A stretch of 57,771 nucleotides of DNA from Lyngbya aestuarii BL J (GTDB lineage: Bacteria > Cyanobacteriota > Cyanobacteriia > Cyanobacteriales > Microcoleaceae). The stretch spans positions 1 through 57,771 of the forward strand of contig NZ_AUZM01000041.1 of NCBI RefSeq assembly GCF_000478195.2, written 5' to 3'. Under the pieces are notes generated by a model, which was given only the letters and a program-made list of their open reading frames with translations, was not told the origin of the DNA and made no database searches. Positions 27,250-36,090 of this stretch are shown here, piece by piece; position 1 is the first letter of the stretch, and the number at the start of each line of letters is the position of its first letter. A program made the position numbers and the translations under genes.

Positions 27250-29476
27250 TTCTACTCAATTTCGTGCTATTCGTCAAGGGATTAAAGTTGGAATTTTAAC
27301 TTTAATGACTTTTTTGGTGTTATGTTTTCCGGTTCGGGCTGAAAGTTCGTCAACAGGACAAATTCCTTTAACGCTTGAGATCTTACAGGAAAAAGTTAAA
27401 AATCCAGTTAAGCAAGATGGTTTTTATTTTATTGATCTGCAAAACTTTATCATTGATTTACAACCCGAACAGGTAGAATTTAGTCAACAATTTTATCAAC
27501 AAATTCAAGCCGCACTTAATCCATCTGAAAAATCTGAAGATACAGTGGGTTTAAATCTGAGTAATTCTCTGATCAAAGGAGATTTTATTGGGAGTAAAAT
27601 TGGGGTGAGAGTTCCTTTACTTAAAGAAACATTTTTATCTGTTTTTTCTGCCGATGAATTAAAAATACTCACTTCAGAACAGTCTCAACTTTCGCTGCGA
27701 AATCAATCTCCTGAAAATACGGCGGTAACTATCCCTAAAATTACTGTGATTCGAGGTCGTTTTAAATGCAAAGATACTGAGTTTCAGGGAAATATTGATT
27801 TTAAAAAAGCTTTTTTTATCCGAGGTTTAGATGCTCAAGAGGCAATATTTAGCCAAAAAACAAATTTGAATGAAACTATTTTTAATGAAGTTGCTAACTT
27901 TAACAACGCCATATTTAAAGATAAAAGTAACTTTAGTTATGCAATATTTTTAAGCCCAGCAAAGTTTAATAAAACAAATTTTCAAGGATTTATTAATTTT
28001 GAGGATAGTCATTTTAATGAGGTTAGTTTTAATCAAGCTCATTTTCAAGAATTTGCTAATTTTAAAAGTATTACTTTTGATGGAGAAACTGATTTTAGTG
28101 AATCTTGGTGGCAAGGAAGAACTGTTTTTTCCAAGTCTAATTTGAGTCATTCTATTAGTTTTCAACAGGCTATTTTTGAAGAATCTGTTGATTTCCGGGA
28201 TACTCGGTTTAACCAAGGGCTTAGTTTACGAGAAGCCAGTCTTCAAAGTGCAATTGATTTTAGTGATGCAGGATTTGGTCGATTAACAAAAATTAATTTT
28301 TCTGACTTCATGTTTGATTCAAATTCGGCTCAAATTATGGGCGATCCGGGTATTATTGGTACAGTTATTTCTGTGAAAACATTACAAGGAAATGAAAACT
28401 TACTTCGCAATTTAATTCAAAACTTTCGTCAACAAGAACAGATTGAGGATGCTAATAAAATTGAATACCTCAGAGCGCAGTTAATGCTGAAACAATTTAA
28501 GCGAAATATTTTTGGAGTAGACTTAAATACTGCTTCTATGTCTCGATTAATTTATGCTGGATTTACTCGAGAACAAGCAAATGAAATTTTAAATTTAAGA
28601 ATCAAACAACCTTTTCGGAACTTAACTGAAATTTTAAAGCTAGATAAAATTGATTTGGCAACCTATATTAAAGTTTATGATCGTGTGGTTGCGAATCGTT
28701 ACCAGGGAGAACAAGACAAAGATACAAAAACAGGATGGAAAAAAGTTGTTTTTGATAATTATATTATTCCATTGTTCAACAGTATTAATACGGCTTTACA
28801 TTGGCTTGAATTGAGTGTACTTTTACTCTTGAGTGGTTATGGAACCCGTTTTGAATTAGTTGCGGGAGTCGGTATTGTTGCTATTGCTTATTTTGGCTTA
28901 GTCTTTTGGTTTGTAGATCGAGTTCGGCGACAACATCCCACACCCATTTTACCCACATCTTCAGAAACAATTTGGATGTTAACCAGTTATGGAATATTAA
29001 CTTCTATTGGTTTAACTCAAATCTTTAGGGGATCGAGTCATCCAATTTTAACCTTACTCTGTTTAGCTGTTTTTATTGTTCCGATTCCCGGTTTTTTAGT
29101 TGGATTTCTGTATTACCGAGGGCGTCATCACAACTTATTAGATTCATCTTATCTTACAGAAGATGCTAGCCAGCGACAACTGCGATTAATGATTGGGCGA
29201 TTACCCTTAATGCCACGATTTATTTTCTTTCGCGATCGCTATATGCCGATTCTTTGGGATAGAGGTTGGAGTTGGTTAAATTATTATGATTTCAGCCTGA
29301 ATAATTTTCTCAAATTTGGCTTTAATGATCTCCGCCTCCGAGATGAACACCTACCGGGAATAATCGCTAATTTAGTCTGGTATCAGTGGAGTTTAGGGGT
29401 TCTTTATCTGATTCTTATATTTTGGACACTTTCTCGTACAATTCCGGGATTAAATCTCCTAATTTATCTCAAGTAA
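27215..29476 (+). CDS. Pentapeptide-repeat, HhH and membrane-anchored protein
   Basis: An exported, membrane-anchored protein of about 750 residues with an unusual domain order. A signal peptide (IRQGIKVGILTLMTFLVLCFPVRA, about 27275-27345) leads to an extracytoplasmic region. Next is a pentapeptide-repeat solenoid (about 27780-28300, repeated A/F-N-F/D units such as ANFNNAIFKDKSNFSYAIF). Then comes a ComEA-like helix-hairpin-helix (about 28530-28690, MSRLIYAGFTREQANEIL with FRNLTEILKLDKI). At least four hydrophobic segments lie between 28800 and 29465. The start is uncertain: the frame is open from 27098 inside the acetyltransferase gene, and TTG at 27215 would give a normal signal peptide. 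ATG at 27170 or 27098 are alternatives. Function unknown. Other cyanobacteria have pentapeptide membrane proteins, but I do not recognise this combination. Confidence 0.75.
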   Translation: MKNNLCLNNIFSSTQFRAIRQGIKVGILTLMTFLVLCFPVRAESSSTGQIPLTLEILQEKVKNPVKQDGFYFIDLQNFIIDLQPEQVEFSQQFYQQIQAALNPSEKSEDTVGLNLSNSLIKGDFIGSKIGVRVPLLKETFLSVFSADELKILTSEQSQLSLRNQSPENTAVTIPKITVIRGRFKCKDTEFQGNIDFKKAFFIRGLDAQEAIFSQKTNLNETIFNEVANFNNAIFKDKSNFSYAIFLSPAKFNKTNFQGFINFEDSHFNEVSFNQAHFQEFANFKSITFDGETDFSESWWQGRTVFSKSNLSHSISFQQAIFEESVDFRDTRFNQGLSLREASLQSAIDFSDAGFGRLTKINFSDFMFDSNSAQIMGDPGIIGTVISVKTLQGNENLLRNLIQNFRQQEQIEDANKIEYLRAQLMLKQFKRNIFGVDLNTASMSRLIYAGFTREQANEILNLRIKQPFRNLTEILKLDKIDLATYIKVYDRVVANRYQGEQDKDTKTGWKKVVFDNYIIPLFNSINTALHWLELSVLLLLSGYGTRFELVAGVGIVAIAYFGLVFWFVDRVRRQHPTPILPTSSETIWMLTSYGILTSIGLTQIFRGSSHPILTLLCLAVFIVPIPGFLVGFLYYRGRHHNLLDSSYLTEDASQRQLRLMIGRLPLMPRFIFFRDRYMPILWDRGWSWLNYYDFSLNNFLKFGFNDLRLRDEHLPGIIANLVWYQWSLGVLYLILIFWTLSRTIPGLNLLIYLK

Positions 29477-29480
29477 TCAT

Positions 29481-30152
29481 CTAGTTTAAATGAGATAGAG
29501 TAGATAATTCTTGCTGAGATTTTGAGAGGAGTTCTTGCACTTCTACATCTGAAGTTTGAGAAAAATCTTCATACCAAAAACTAATCGCTTTTAGCAATTT
29601 TGGTTGAACTAAACAGATCACTTGACTGACTTGATATTCCAACTGTTGATAAGTGCTTGGAGGGGCGACAGGAACCGCGACAACAATTGCTTTAGGGTGA
29701 TGCGATCGCATCACTTCAATTGCTGCAAAGAGTGTGGAACCCGTCGCGACTCCATCATCAACTAAAATTACAATTTGATCTTCTACATTTAAAGGTAAAT
29801 CTCTACCCCGATAAAGATGATAACGTCGTTGTAATTCTTGTTTTTCTGTCGCTAAAACTTGCTCAAAAGCAGGCTGAGAAACATCCCAAGACTTAATAAT
29901 TTCTGGATTGAGTTTCATTGCATTTCCTTGTCCAATCGCACCCATTGCCAGTTCTTTATGTGCAGGAACTCCTAGTTTACGAACTAAACACACATCCAAA
30001 GGAACATGAAGTGATTTGGCGATTTCATAGGCAACTGGAACCCCTCCACGCGGCAAACCTAAAACGATTACATCAGAACGATTTGCATATTTTATCAGTC
30101 GAGATGCGAGTAACTGTCCCGCTTCAGTTCGATTTTTAAATTGCATATTCAT
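29481..30152 (-). CDS. Phosphoribosyltransferase-family protein
   Basis: A 223-residue type I phosphoribosyltransferase fold. It has VIVLGLPRGGVPVAYEIA (28-45), the conserved VRKLGVPAHKELAMGAIG (57-74) and the PRPP-binding loop VILVDDGVATGST (128-140). The RKLG.P...E.A.GA.. signature marks the stand-alone branch of predicted phosphoribosyltransferases, sometimes fused to dienelactone hydrolases, rather than a purine or pyrimidine salvage enzyme. Substrate unknown. It is convergent with the pentapeptide gene (4 bp between stop codons). Start: ATG at 30152; the second ATG two codons in (30146) is equally possible. Confidence 0.85.
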   Translation of the reverse strand: MNMQFKNRTEAGQLLASRLIKYANRSDVIVLGLPRGGVPVAYEIAKSLHVPLDVCLVRKLGVPAHKELAMGAIGQGNAMKLNPEIIKSWDVSQPAFEQVLATEKQELQRRYHLYRGRDLPLNVEDQIVILVDDGVATGSTLFAAIEVMRSHHPKAIVVAVPVAPPSTYQQLEYQVSQVICLVQPKLLKAISFWYEDFSQTSDVEVQELLSKSQQELSTLSHLN

Positions 30153-31581
<1,429 letters not shown>

Positions 31582-31794
31582 AAAAAGATTCATTTCCCTA
31601 AATTTCCAACCCCCGTGACCCCGCCCCCAAACCCCAAAAATTTGATGTGTAGGGAGGTAGGGAGATAGGGAGGTGGGGAGGTTAGAAGATTTTTATTAAC
31701 AATAGGAGAGATAAAACATTAGTCGCAAATAATTTAAGGATTTCATAGTAAAATCAACACAGACCCAAAAACACAACACAAACAGGACATCAAA
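31582..31794. other. Intergenic region with C-rich and G-rich tracts (possible G-quadruplex)
   Basis: A C-rich run (31608-31636, with CCCCC, CCCC, CCCCC and CCCC tracts) is followed by a G-rich run at 31652-31678. The latter reads GGG-5nt-GGG-5nt-GGG-4nt-GGGG. The two could pair as a long imperfect hairpin, or the G-rich strand could fold into a quadruplex. It lies in the leader of the following epimerase gene. Confidence 0.6.
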
Positions 31795-32727
31795 ATGCGA
31801 ATTTTAATCATGGGTGGAACCCGTTTTATCGGGGTTTACTTAACTCAAATGTTAGTCGAACAAGGTCACGAAGTCGTTTTATTTAACCGAGGAAACAAAC
31901 CCGCACCTGTGGACGGAATTAAACAAATTCATGGGGATAGAACCGACGCAAGCCAAATCAAAGAAAAACTCGCTAATGAAAACTTTGATGCCATTTTTGA
32001 TAATAACGGACGTCAACTCAGCGATACTCAACCCCTTGCAGATTTATTCAAAGGAAAAGTCAAGCATTTTGTTTATATGAGTTCGGCTGGAGTCTATTTA
32101 AAATCTCCTGAAATGCCTCATATTGAAGGGGATAAAACAGATCCAAAAAGTCGTCATTTAGGCAAATACGAAACCGAAACTTACCTACAAGAACAGCAAT
32201 TACCCTGGACATCTATTCGCCCCACTTATATTTATGGTCCTCTAAATTATAACCCCTTAGAATCCTGGTTTTTTGACCGCATTGTTGCTAATCGTCCGAT
32301 TCCTATTCCTGGTAACGGACTCCATATTACTCAGTTGGGTCATGTGAAAGATTTAGCAAAGGCAATGGTTGCCGTTTTAGGGAATGAAAACGCCATCGGT
32401 CAGGTGTATAATATCTCTGGCGAACGTTACGTTACCTTCGACGGTTTGGCGGGTGCTTGTGCGGTGGCTGCGGGGAAATCGGCAGAAGATTTAAACATCG
32501 TTCATTACGACCCCAAACAGTTTGATTTTGGCAAGAAAAAGCCTTTTCCGTTGCGGGTTCAACACTTTTTTGCAGGTGTTAACAAAGCGATGAATGAGTT
32601 AGATTGGCAACCGGAGTTTGATTTGATTTCGGGGTTGAAAGATTCGTTTCAAAATGATTATCAGACGACAGAAAAAGCTGAGGTTGATTTTAGTTTAGAC
32701 GACGAAATTATCAAAGCTGTTCAATAG
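31795..32727 (+). CDS. CSP41-like NAD-dependent epimerase/dehydratase family protein
   Basis: A 310-residue Rossmann-fold SDR protein. The nucleotide motif GGTRFIG (7-13) opens the chain, as in MRILIMGGTRFIGVYLTQML. Other landmarks are LFNRGNKPAP (arginine after strand 2) and YMSSAGVYLKS. The usual catalytic YxxxK is not found where extended SDRs have it; the region reads HLGKYETETYL. The pattern fits the chloroplast CSP41 and cyanobacterial relatives, which bind RNA rather than act as sugar epimerases. Inference: RNA binding or stabilisation of rRNA/mRNA is as likely as enzymatic work. The ribosome binding site AGGACA precedes the ATG. 18 bp after the stop begins a palindromic repeat. Confidence 0.85.
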   Translation: MRILIMGGTRFIGVYLTQMLVEQGHEVVLFNRGNKPAPVDGIKQIHGDRTDASQIKEKLANENFDAIFDNNGRQLSDTQPLADLFKGKVKHFVYMSSAGVYLKSPEMPHIEGDKTDPKSRHLGKYETETYLQEQQLPWTSIRPTYIYGPLNYNPLESWFFDRIVANRPIPIPGNGLHITQLGHVKDLAKAMVAVLGNENAIGQVYNISGERYVTFDGLAGACAVAAGKSAEDLNIVHYDPKQFDFGKKKPFPLRVQHFFAGVNKAMNELDWQPEFDLISGLKDSFQNDYQTTEKAEVDFSLDDEIIKAVQ

Positions 32728-32745
32728 GTTGGGTTGATAAATTTA

Positions 32746-32770
32746 GGGCGCAAGCCTTGCGCCCCTACGG
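32746..32770 (+). repeat. Dispersed palindrome, copy 2 (left inverted repeat)
   Basis: GGGCGCAAG-C-CTTGCGCCC followed by CTACGG. It matches copy 1 at 16989 over 24 bases. It forms a 25-bp inverted repeat, with one mismatch, with copy 3 at 33251-33275. The two flank the gene at 32791-33249 on both sides. Confidence 0.88.
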
Positions 32771-32790
32771 ATGATTTTCCAGGGTTTAAT

Positions 32791-33249
32791 ATGAGTCAGT
32801 TTGAATTATTAAATGATGACACCGCTATCTTGATGATTTATCAGGATACTTTTACTGTTGCTAGGTTGAAAGAATTAGCTTCCAATAAACTTAATTCTTA
32901 TCTGACAAAAAAATATGGAAATAGTGGTATTAGTCTTACCGATTTATTTTGCAATTCAAATCTTTCTATTATTGAAAGTGAAGTTAAAATTAGTATGAAC
33001 GATATTCAACTGATATTTCCTACTGATGGGATAGAATGTAAACTATTAAATTTTGACACCAGACAATGGACAGCAGGTAAAATAAAAATAATAGCTGATG
33101 TAAAATTTTCTTCCAGTTTTCTTGGAAATGATCATTATAGAAACGTCAAAATCAACGAACTTAAACTAGAATTTGCAACAGACGAACCACCGCTATCAGA
33201 CATCGAAACATCATTAGATGAATTTAGAAAACAAAACCAAGAATCATAA
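32791..33249 (+). CDS. Hypothetical protein, bracketed by inverted repeats
   Basis: A 152-residue protein I do not recognise. The chain is polar and probably cytoplasmic; no signal peptide or membrane segment. The first 50 residues look helical (LKELASNKLNSYLTKKYG). The rest alternates short strands (IKIIADVKFSSSFL, VKINELKLEFAT) and ends with an acidic, Gln-rich tail. Start: ATG at 32791 has an AGGG 7 nt upstream. A longer in-frame TTG start (32734) would read through the palindromic repeat and is rejected. Inverted copies of a 25-bp palindrome-bearing element sit 20 bp before the start and 1 bp after the stop. This arrangement resembles a small non-autonomous mobile cassette, but target duplications are not obvious. 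Confidence 0.6.
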   Translation: MSQFELLNDDTAILMIYQDTFTVARLKELASNKLNSYLTKKYGNSGISLTDLFCNSNLSIIESEVKISMNDIQLIFPTDGIECKLLNFDTRQWTAGKIKIIADVKFSSSFLGNDHYRNVKINELKLEFATDEPPLSDIETSLDEFRKQNQES

Positions 33250-33250
33250 A

Positions 33251-33275
33251 CCGTAGGGGCGTAAGGCTTGCGCCC
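33251..33275 (-). repeat. Dispersed palindrome, copy 3 (right inverted repeat)
   Basis: CCGTAGGGGCGTAAGGCTTGCGCCC, the inverse of copy 2 with one base changed (24 of 25 match). It begins one base after the stop codon of the preceding gene. Confidence 0.88.
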
Positions 33276-33283
33276 TCTCCTTT

Positions 33284-33342
33284 TTGTTGGGCTTCAGCCC
33301 TATTTTTTAACCCTAATTTATGCGCTAAAGCGCAACAACTTA
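33284..33342. repeat. Composite stem-loop repeat
   Basis: TTGTTGGGCTTCAGCCC at the left end and GCGCTAAAGCGCAACAA at the right end make outer inverted ends (TTGTTG/CAACAA). Each end also carries an internal hairpin (GGGCTTCAGCCC and GCGCTAAAGCGC). The right edge touches the stop codon of the methyltransferase gene. Similar elements are common in filamentous cyanobacteria. Confidence 0.7.
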
Positions 33343-34017
33343 TGAACGTTGATATTGTAGACGTAATTGTACAATTCCCGGTTTATCTTCTTCGATGAAA
33401 GTATCGCGGCGAATTTCTTCTAAACCTAACTGTTGAAACTGGGATAATTCCCCCTCCGATAACGGCCAGGGCGGGCCATCAGGTTCGGTTTCACTATCAC
33501 GATAACGAGTAACAACTAATAATATACCCTTCTCCCCAACTAACGAAGAAATCACCTCAATCGTTTGCGATCGCATTTTCAAAGGTAAAGCTTGAATCGT
33601 GCGACATTCAAACACAAAATCAAAACTCTGTTGTAAACTAGAATCAAGGTTAAACAAATCCCCCACAAAATAATTAACCTCTGAATCAGGAAAACGTTCT
33701 TGACACCAAGAAATAGCAGTGGGAGAAATATCAAACGCAGTCACTTTAAAGCCTAATTTCGCTAAAGCTTCTGCATCATCGCCCAACCCACAGCCAATTA
33801 CTATCGCCGTTTTTCCTTCGGTTTGGGGTGGATATTTTTCTAACCAATCTTGTAGATAAGGATGAGTGGTTGATTTCGCCCAAGGAACTTGAGAACTATC
33901 GCCTTTGGCGTCAGTATACACCGTTTCAAACCATCCCGTTGCATCATCTTTTTGTAGGGATTCGGTGGCGAGATCAACAATTTTATTTCTGAGGGTTTCG
34001 AGGTTATTTTCAGACAT
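33340..34017 (-). CDS. Class I SAM-dependent methyltransferase (TPMT-like)
   Basis: A 225-residue cytoplasmic methyltransferase. The SAM-binding motif I is AIVIGCGLGDDAEALAKLG (71-89), the acidic residue follows in VTAFDISPTAI, and motif II is NYFVGDLFNLD. The N-terminal phrase TGWFETVYTDAKGD and tail GIVQLRLQYQ fit the thiopurine S-methyltransferase-like branch, whose bacterial members also methylate oxyanions or halides. Substrate unknown. The gene is convergent with the repeat-bracketed gene. The start ATG at 34017 is close to the beginning of the fold. Confidence 0.85.
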   Translation of the reverse strand: MSENNLETLRNKIVDLATESLQKDDATGWFETVYTDAKGDSSQVPWAKSTTHPYLQDWLEKYPPQTEGKTAIVIGCGLGDDAEALAKLGFKVTAFDISPTAISWCQERFPDSEVNYFVGDLFNLDSSLQQSFDFVFECRTIQALPLKMRSQTIEVISSLVGEKGILLVVTRYRDSETEPDGPPWPLSEGELSQFQQLGLEEIRRDTFIEEDKPGIVQLRLQYQRS

Positions 34018-34045
34018 GATCGGTTAATACTCTTGGTGTTTTTAT

Positions 34046-34074
34046 CCCCCCCTGGCCCCCCTTTGAAAGGGGGG
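34046..34074. repeat. C-rich/G-rich palindrome
   Basis: CCCCCCTTT-G-AAAGGGGGG (34056-34074) is a perfect 9-bp-arm palindrome, preceded by CCCCCCCTGG. It resembles the hairpin at 3036-3060. It lies between two minus-strand genes and is likely a dispersed intergenic element. Confidence 0.7.
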
Positions 34075-34136
34075 TGATGTAGTTTCAAAAAAGGGGGAGA
34101 ATTTAATACAGCCTGAATGAAAAATTGCAGACTGAA

Positions 34137-35654
34137 TTATCGGTTATACGACTTCGTTAATTCCAGTAAGCGATCGCTAATTTGGGAAGTCAGTTGATCC
34201 GAACTTTGATAACGCCAACGCCAATTTCCAGCATTGATACTCGGATCATTCATGCGCCCGTTATTATCCAACCCGAACAAATCTTGGAGAGGAACAATCG
34301 CTTGATTCGCCACAGATTTTAAGGCTAAACGAATGAGTTCCCAATTAATTTCTTGAATCTCCCCAGGATGAGAATACCCCAGATATTTCGCAACGTGTTG
34401 TTTTTCCGGTTCTCCGGCACGATGCCACCAACCGACAGTGGTATCATTATCGTGAGTTCCCGTATAAACCAGACAATTTTCGACAAAATTGTGAGGAAGA
34501 TAGGGATTTTTGTCATCATCTGCAAATGCAAATAACAAAATTTTCATCCCCGGAAAATCAAAGTGATCGCGGAGTTTTTCGACTTCAGGAGTAATAATTC
34601 CCAAATCTTCCGCCAAAACGGGTAAACTCCCTAAACCACTGCGAATGGCTTCAAAAAATTCCTGGTCAGGGCCTTTGACCCATTCCCCATTCATGGCAGT
34701 TTCTTCGCCGGCCGGCACCCGCCAATAGGCTTCAAATCCTCGGAAATGATCGATCCGGACTAAATCTGCGTAGGCAAGGGTGGCTTTAAAGCGTTCAATC
34801 CACCACTTGTAGCCCGTGCGTTTTAGCTCATCCCAATCATAAACCGGATTGCCCCAAAGCTGCCCAGTCTCACTAAAATAATCGGGCGGAACCCCAGCAA
34901 TATAGGCAGATTCGAGCGTTTGAGGATCGAGTTGGAAAATATTCGGCTGCGCCCACACATCAGAACTATTGTGACAGACATAGATCGAGATATCCCCAAT
35001 GATGGAAATGCCTTTATCATTGGCGTAACGGCGCAGATTTCGCCATTGTTCAAAAAACTTGAATTGAAGGAACTTATGATAGAGAATGCGATCAGCAAGT
35101 TCAGAGGATTTGGCTTTCATCGCCTCGGGTTCCCGACGAGCGATCGCGGAGTCCCATTTATTCCAGGGTAAGCCGTCATAGGCTTCTAACAAGGCCATAA
35201 ATAGGGCATAATCTTCTAACCAGGCTGATGTCTCCTGACAGAAGGATGTAAACTCCGGATTAGCATTGCCAGACAGAGACTCCCGAAAGCGTTCAAAAGC
35301 CCGTTGAAGAAACTGTGTCTTATGGGGGATGACACGATCAAAATTAACCCGGTTGGGGACAACATCCTCACTGGGGGGTAAGGGGGTTAATTCATCCGCA
35401 TTCAGTAGCCCTTGTTCGACTAACTGATCCAAACTAATCAGTAAAGGATTTCCAGCAAAGGTGCTAAAGTTCATAATATAGGGGGAATGCTCATACCCTG
35501 TCGGGCCAAGCGGCAAAATTTGCCAAAGCGTTTGACCGCTTCTATCCAAGAAGTCGATGAACTCATAGGCAGATTGCCCTAAATCGCCGATCCCATACTG
35601 ACTGGGTAAGCAGGTCGGGTGCAATAGAATCCCACTTGCACGTTTAAACGTCAT
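34137..35654 (-). CDS. malQ: 4-alpha-glucanotransferase (amylomaltase)
   Basis: Transfers maltosyl and longer glucan units between alpha-1,4-glucans in the cytoplasm, recycling short maltodextrins from glycogen. The 505 residues are a GH77 (beta/alpha)8 barrel. It starts with the family opener ASGILLHPTCLPSQYGIGDLG. Catalytic regions are the nucleophile Asp in LVRIDHFRGFEAYW, the acid Glu in VLAEDLGIITPEV and the transition-state Asp in YTGTHDNDTTVGWW. The length is standard for bacterial MalQ without the plant insert. It is divergent from the TreS-type gene across a 436-bp spacer, a pairing that fits alpha-glucan and trehalose metabolism. Confidence 0.95.
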   Translation of the reverse strand: MTFKRASGILLHPTCLPSQYGIGDLGQSAYEFIDFLDRSGQTLWQILPLGPTGYEHSPYIMNFSTFAGNPLLISLDQLVEQGLLNADELTPLPPSEDVVPNRVNFDRVIPHKTQFLQRAFERFRESLSGNANPEFTSFCQETSAWLEDYALFMALLEAYDGLPWNKWDSAIARREPEAMKAKSSELADRILYHKFLQFKFFEQWRNLRRYANDKGISIIGDISIYVCHNSSDVWAQPNIFQLDPQTLESAYIAGVPPDYFSETGQLWGNPVYDWDELKRTGYKWWIERFKATLAYADLVRIDHFRGFEAYWRVPAGEETAMNGEWVKGPDQEFFEAIRSGLGSLPVLAEDLGIITPEVEKLRDHFDFPGMKILLFAFADDDKNPYLPHNFVENCLVYTGTHDNDTTVGWWHRAGEPEKQHVAKYLGYSHPGEIQEINWELIRLALKSVANQAIVPLQDLFGLDNNGRMNDPSINAGNWRWRYQSSDQLTSQISDRLLELTKSYNR

Positions 35655-36090
35655 AACTAAAATACTGAGTTTGGATTATTTCAACATCATATATACTAAG
35701 CTCCTTTGAACGGTATATCCTCAATAAAAAAATTTGGGAAAAATCCTAATCCTTTTTCCCACTTTTTCCGAGAATCCCAACAGTTCTAAAGGTCATCGCG
35801 AATGAGGAATGAAAAATTGAGCGGAGTGATTTGATCCAGACTGAGGACTTTAATCTGATGTTGATTGTAATCAACAAAGACTTTTCTCAAAATCTATCTT
35901 AAGTTAGAGGAAAGTTAGCGCAAACGATGATGGAACCACACCTACGCCCTATGGGTGTATAACTTCAGGTAAGTGCAGTCAAACAAGCGCGAAGTCTCAG
36001 TAGAGGCATCTAAACATTTGTGACTTTGTGTTTGTCCAATGGCTTTTAGATGATTGTGTGATTTGTAACTCAGACTAAATATTCGAGAAT
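35655..36090. other. Divergent spacer between malQ and treS
   Basis: Must hold both promoters. No gene, clear hairpin or known operator recognised. Confidence 0.6.

Noticed and set aside
32734-32790. Upstream TTG start of the repeat-bracketed gene
   Set aside because: The reading frame would run through the palindromic repeat. The ATG at 32791 has an AGGG at the right distance.
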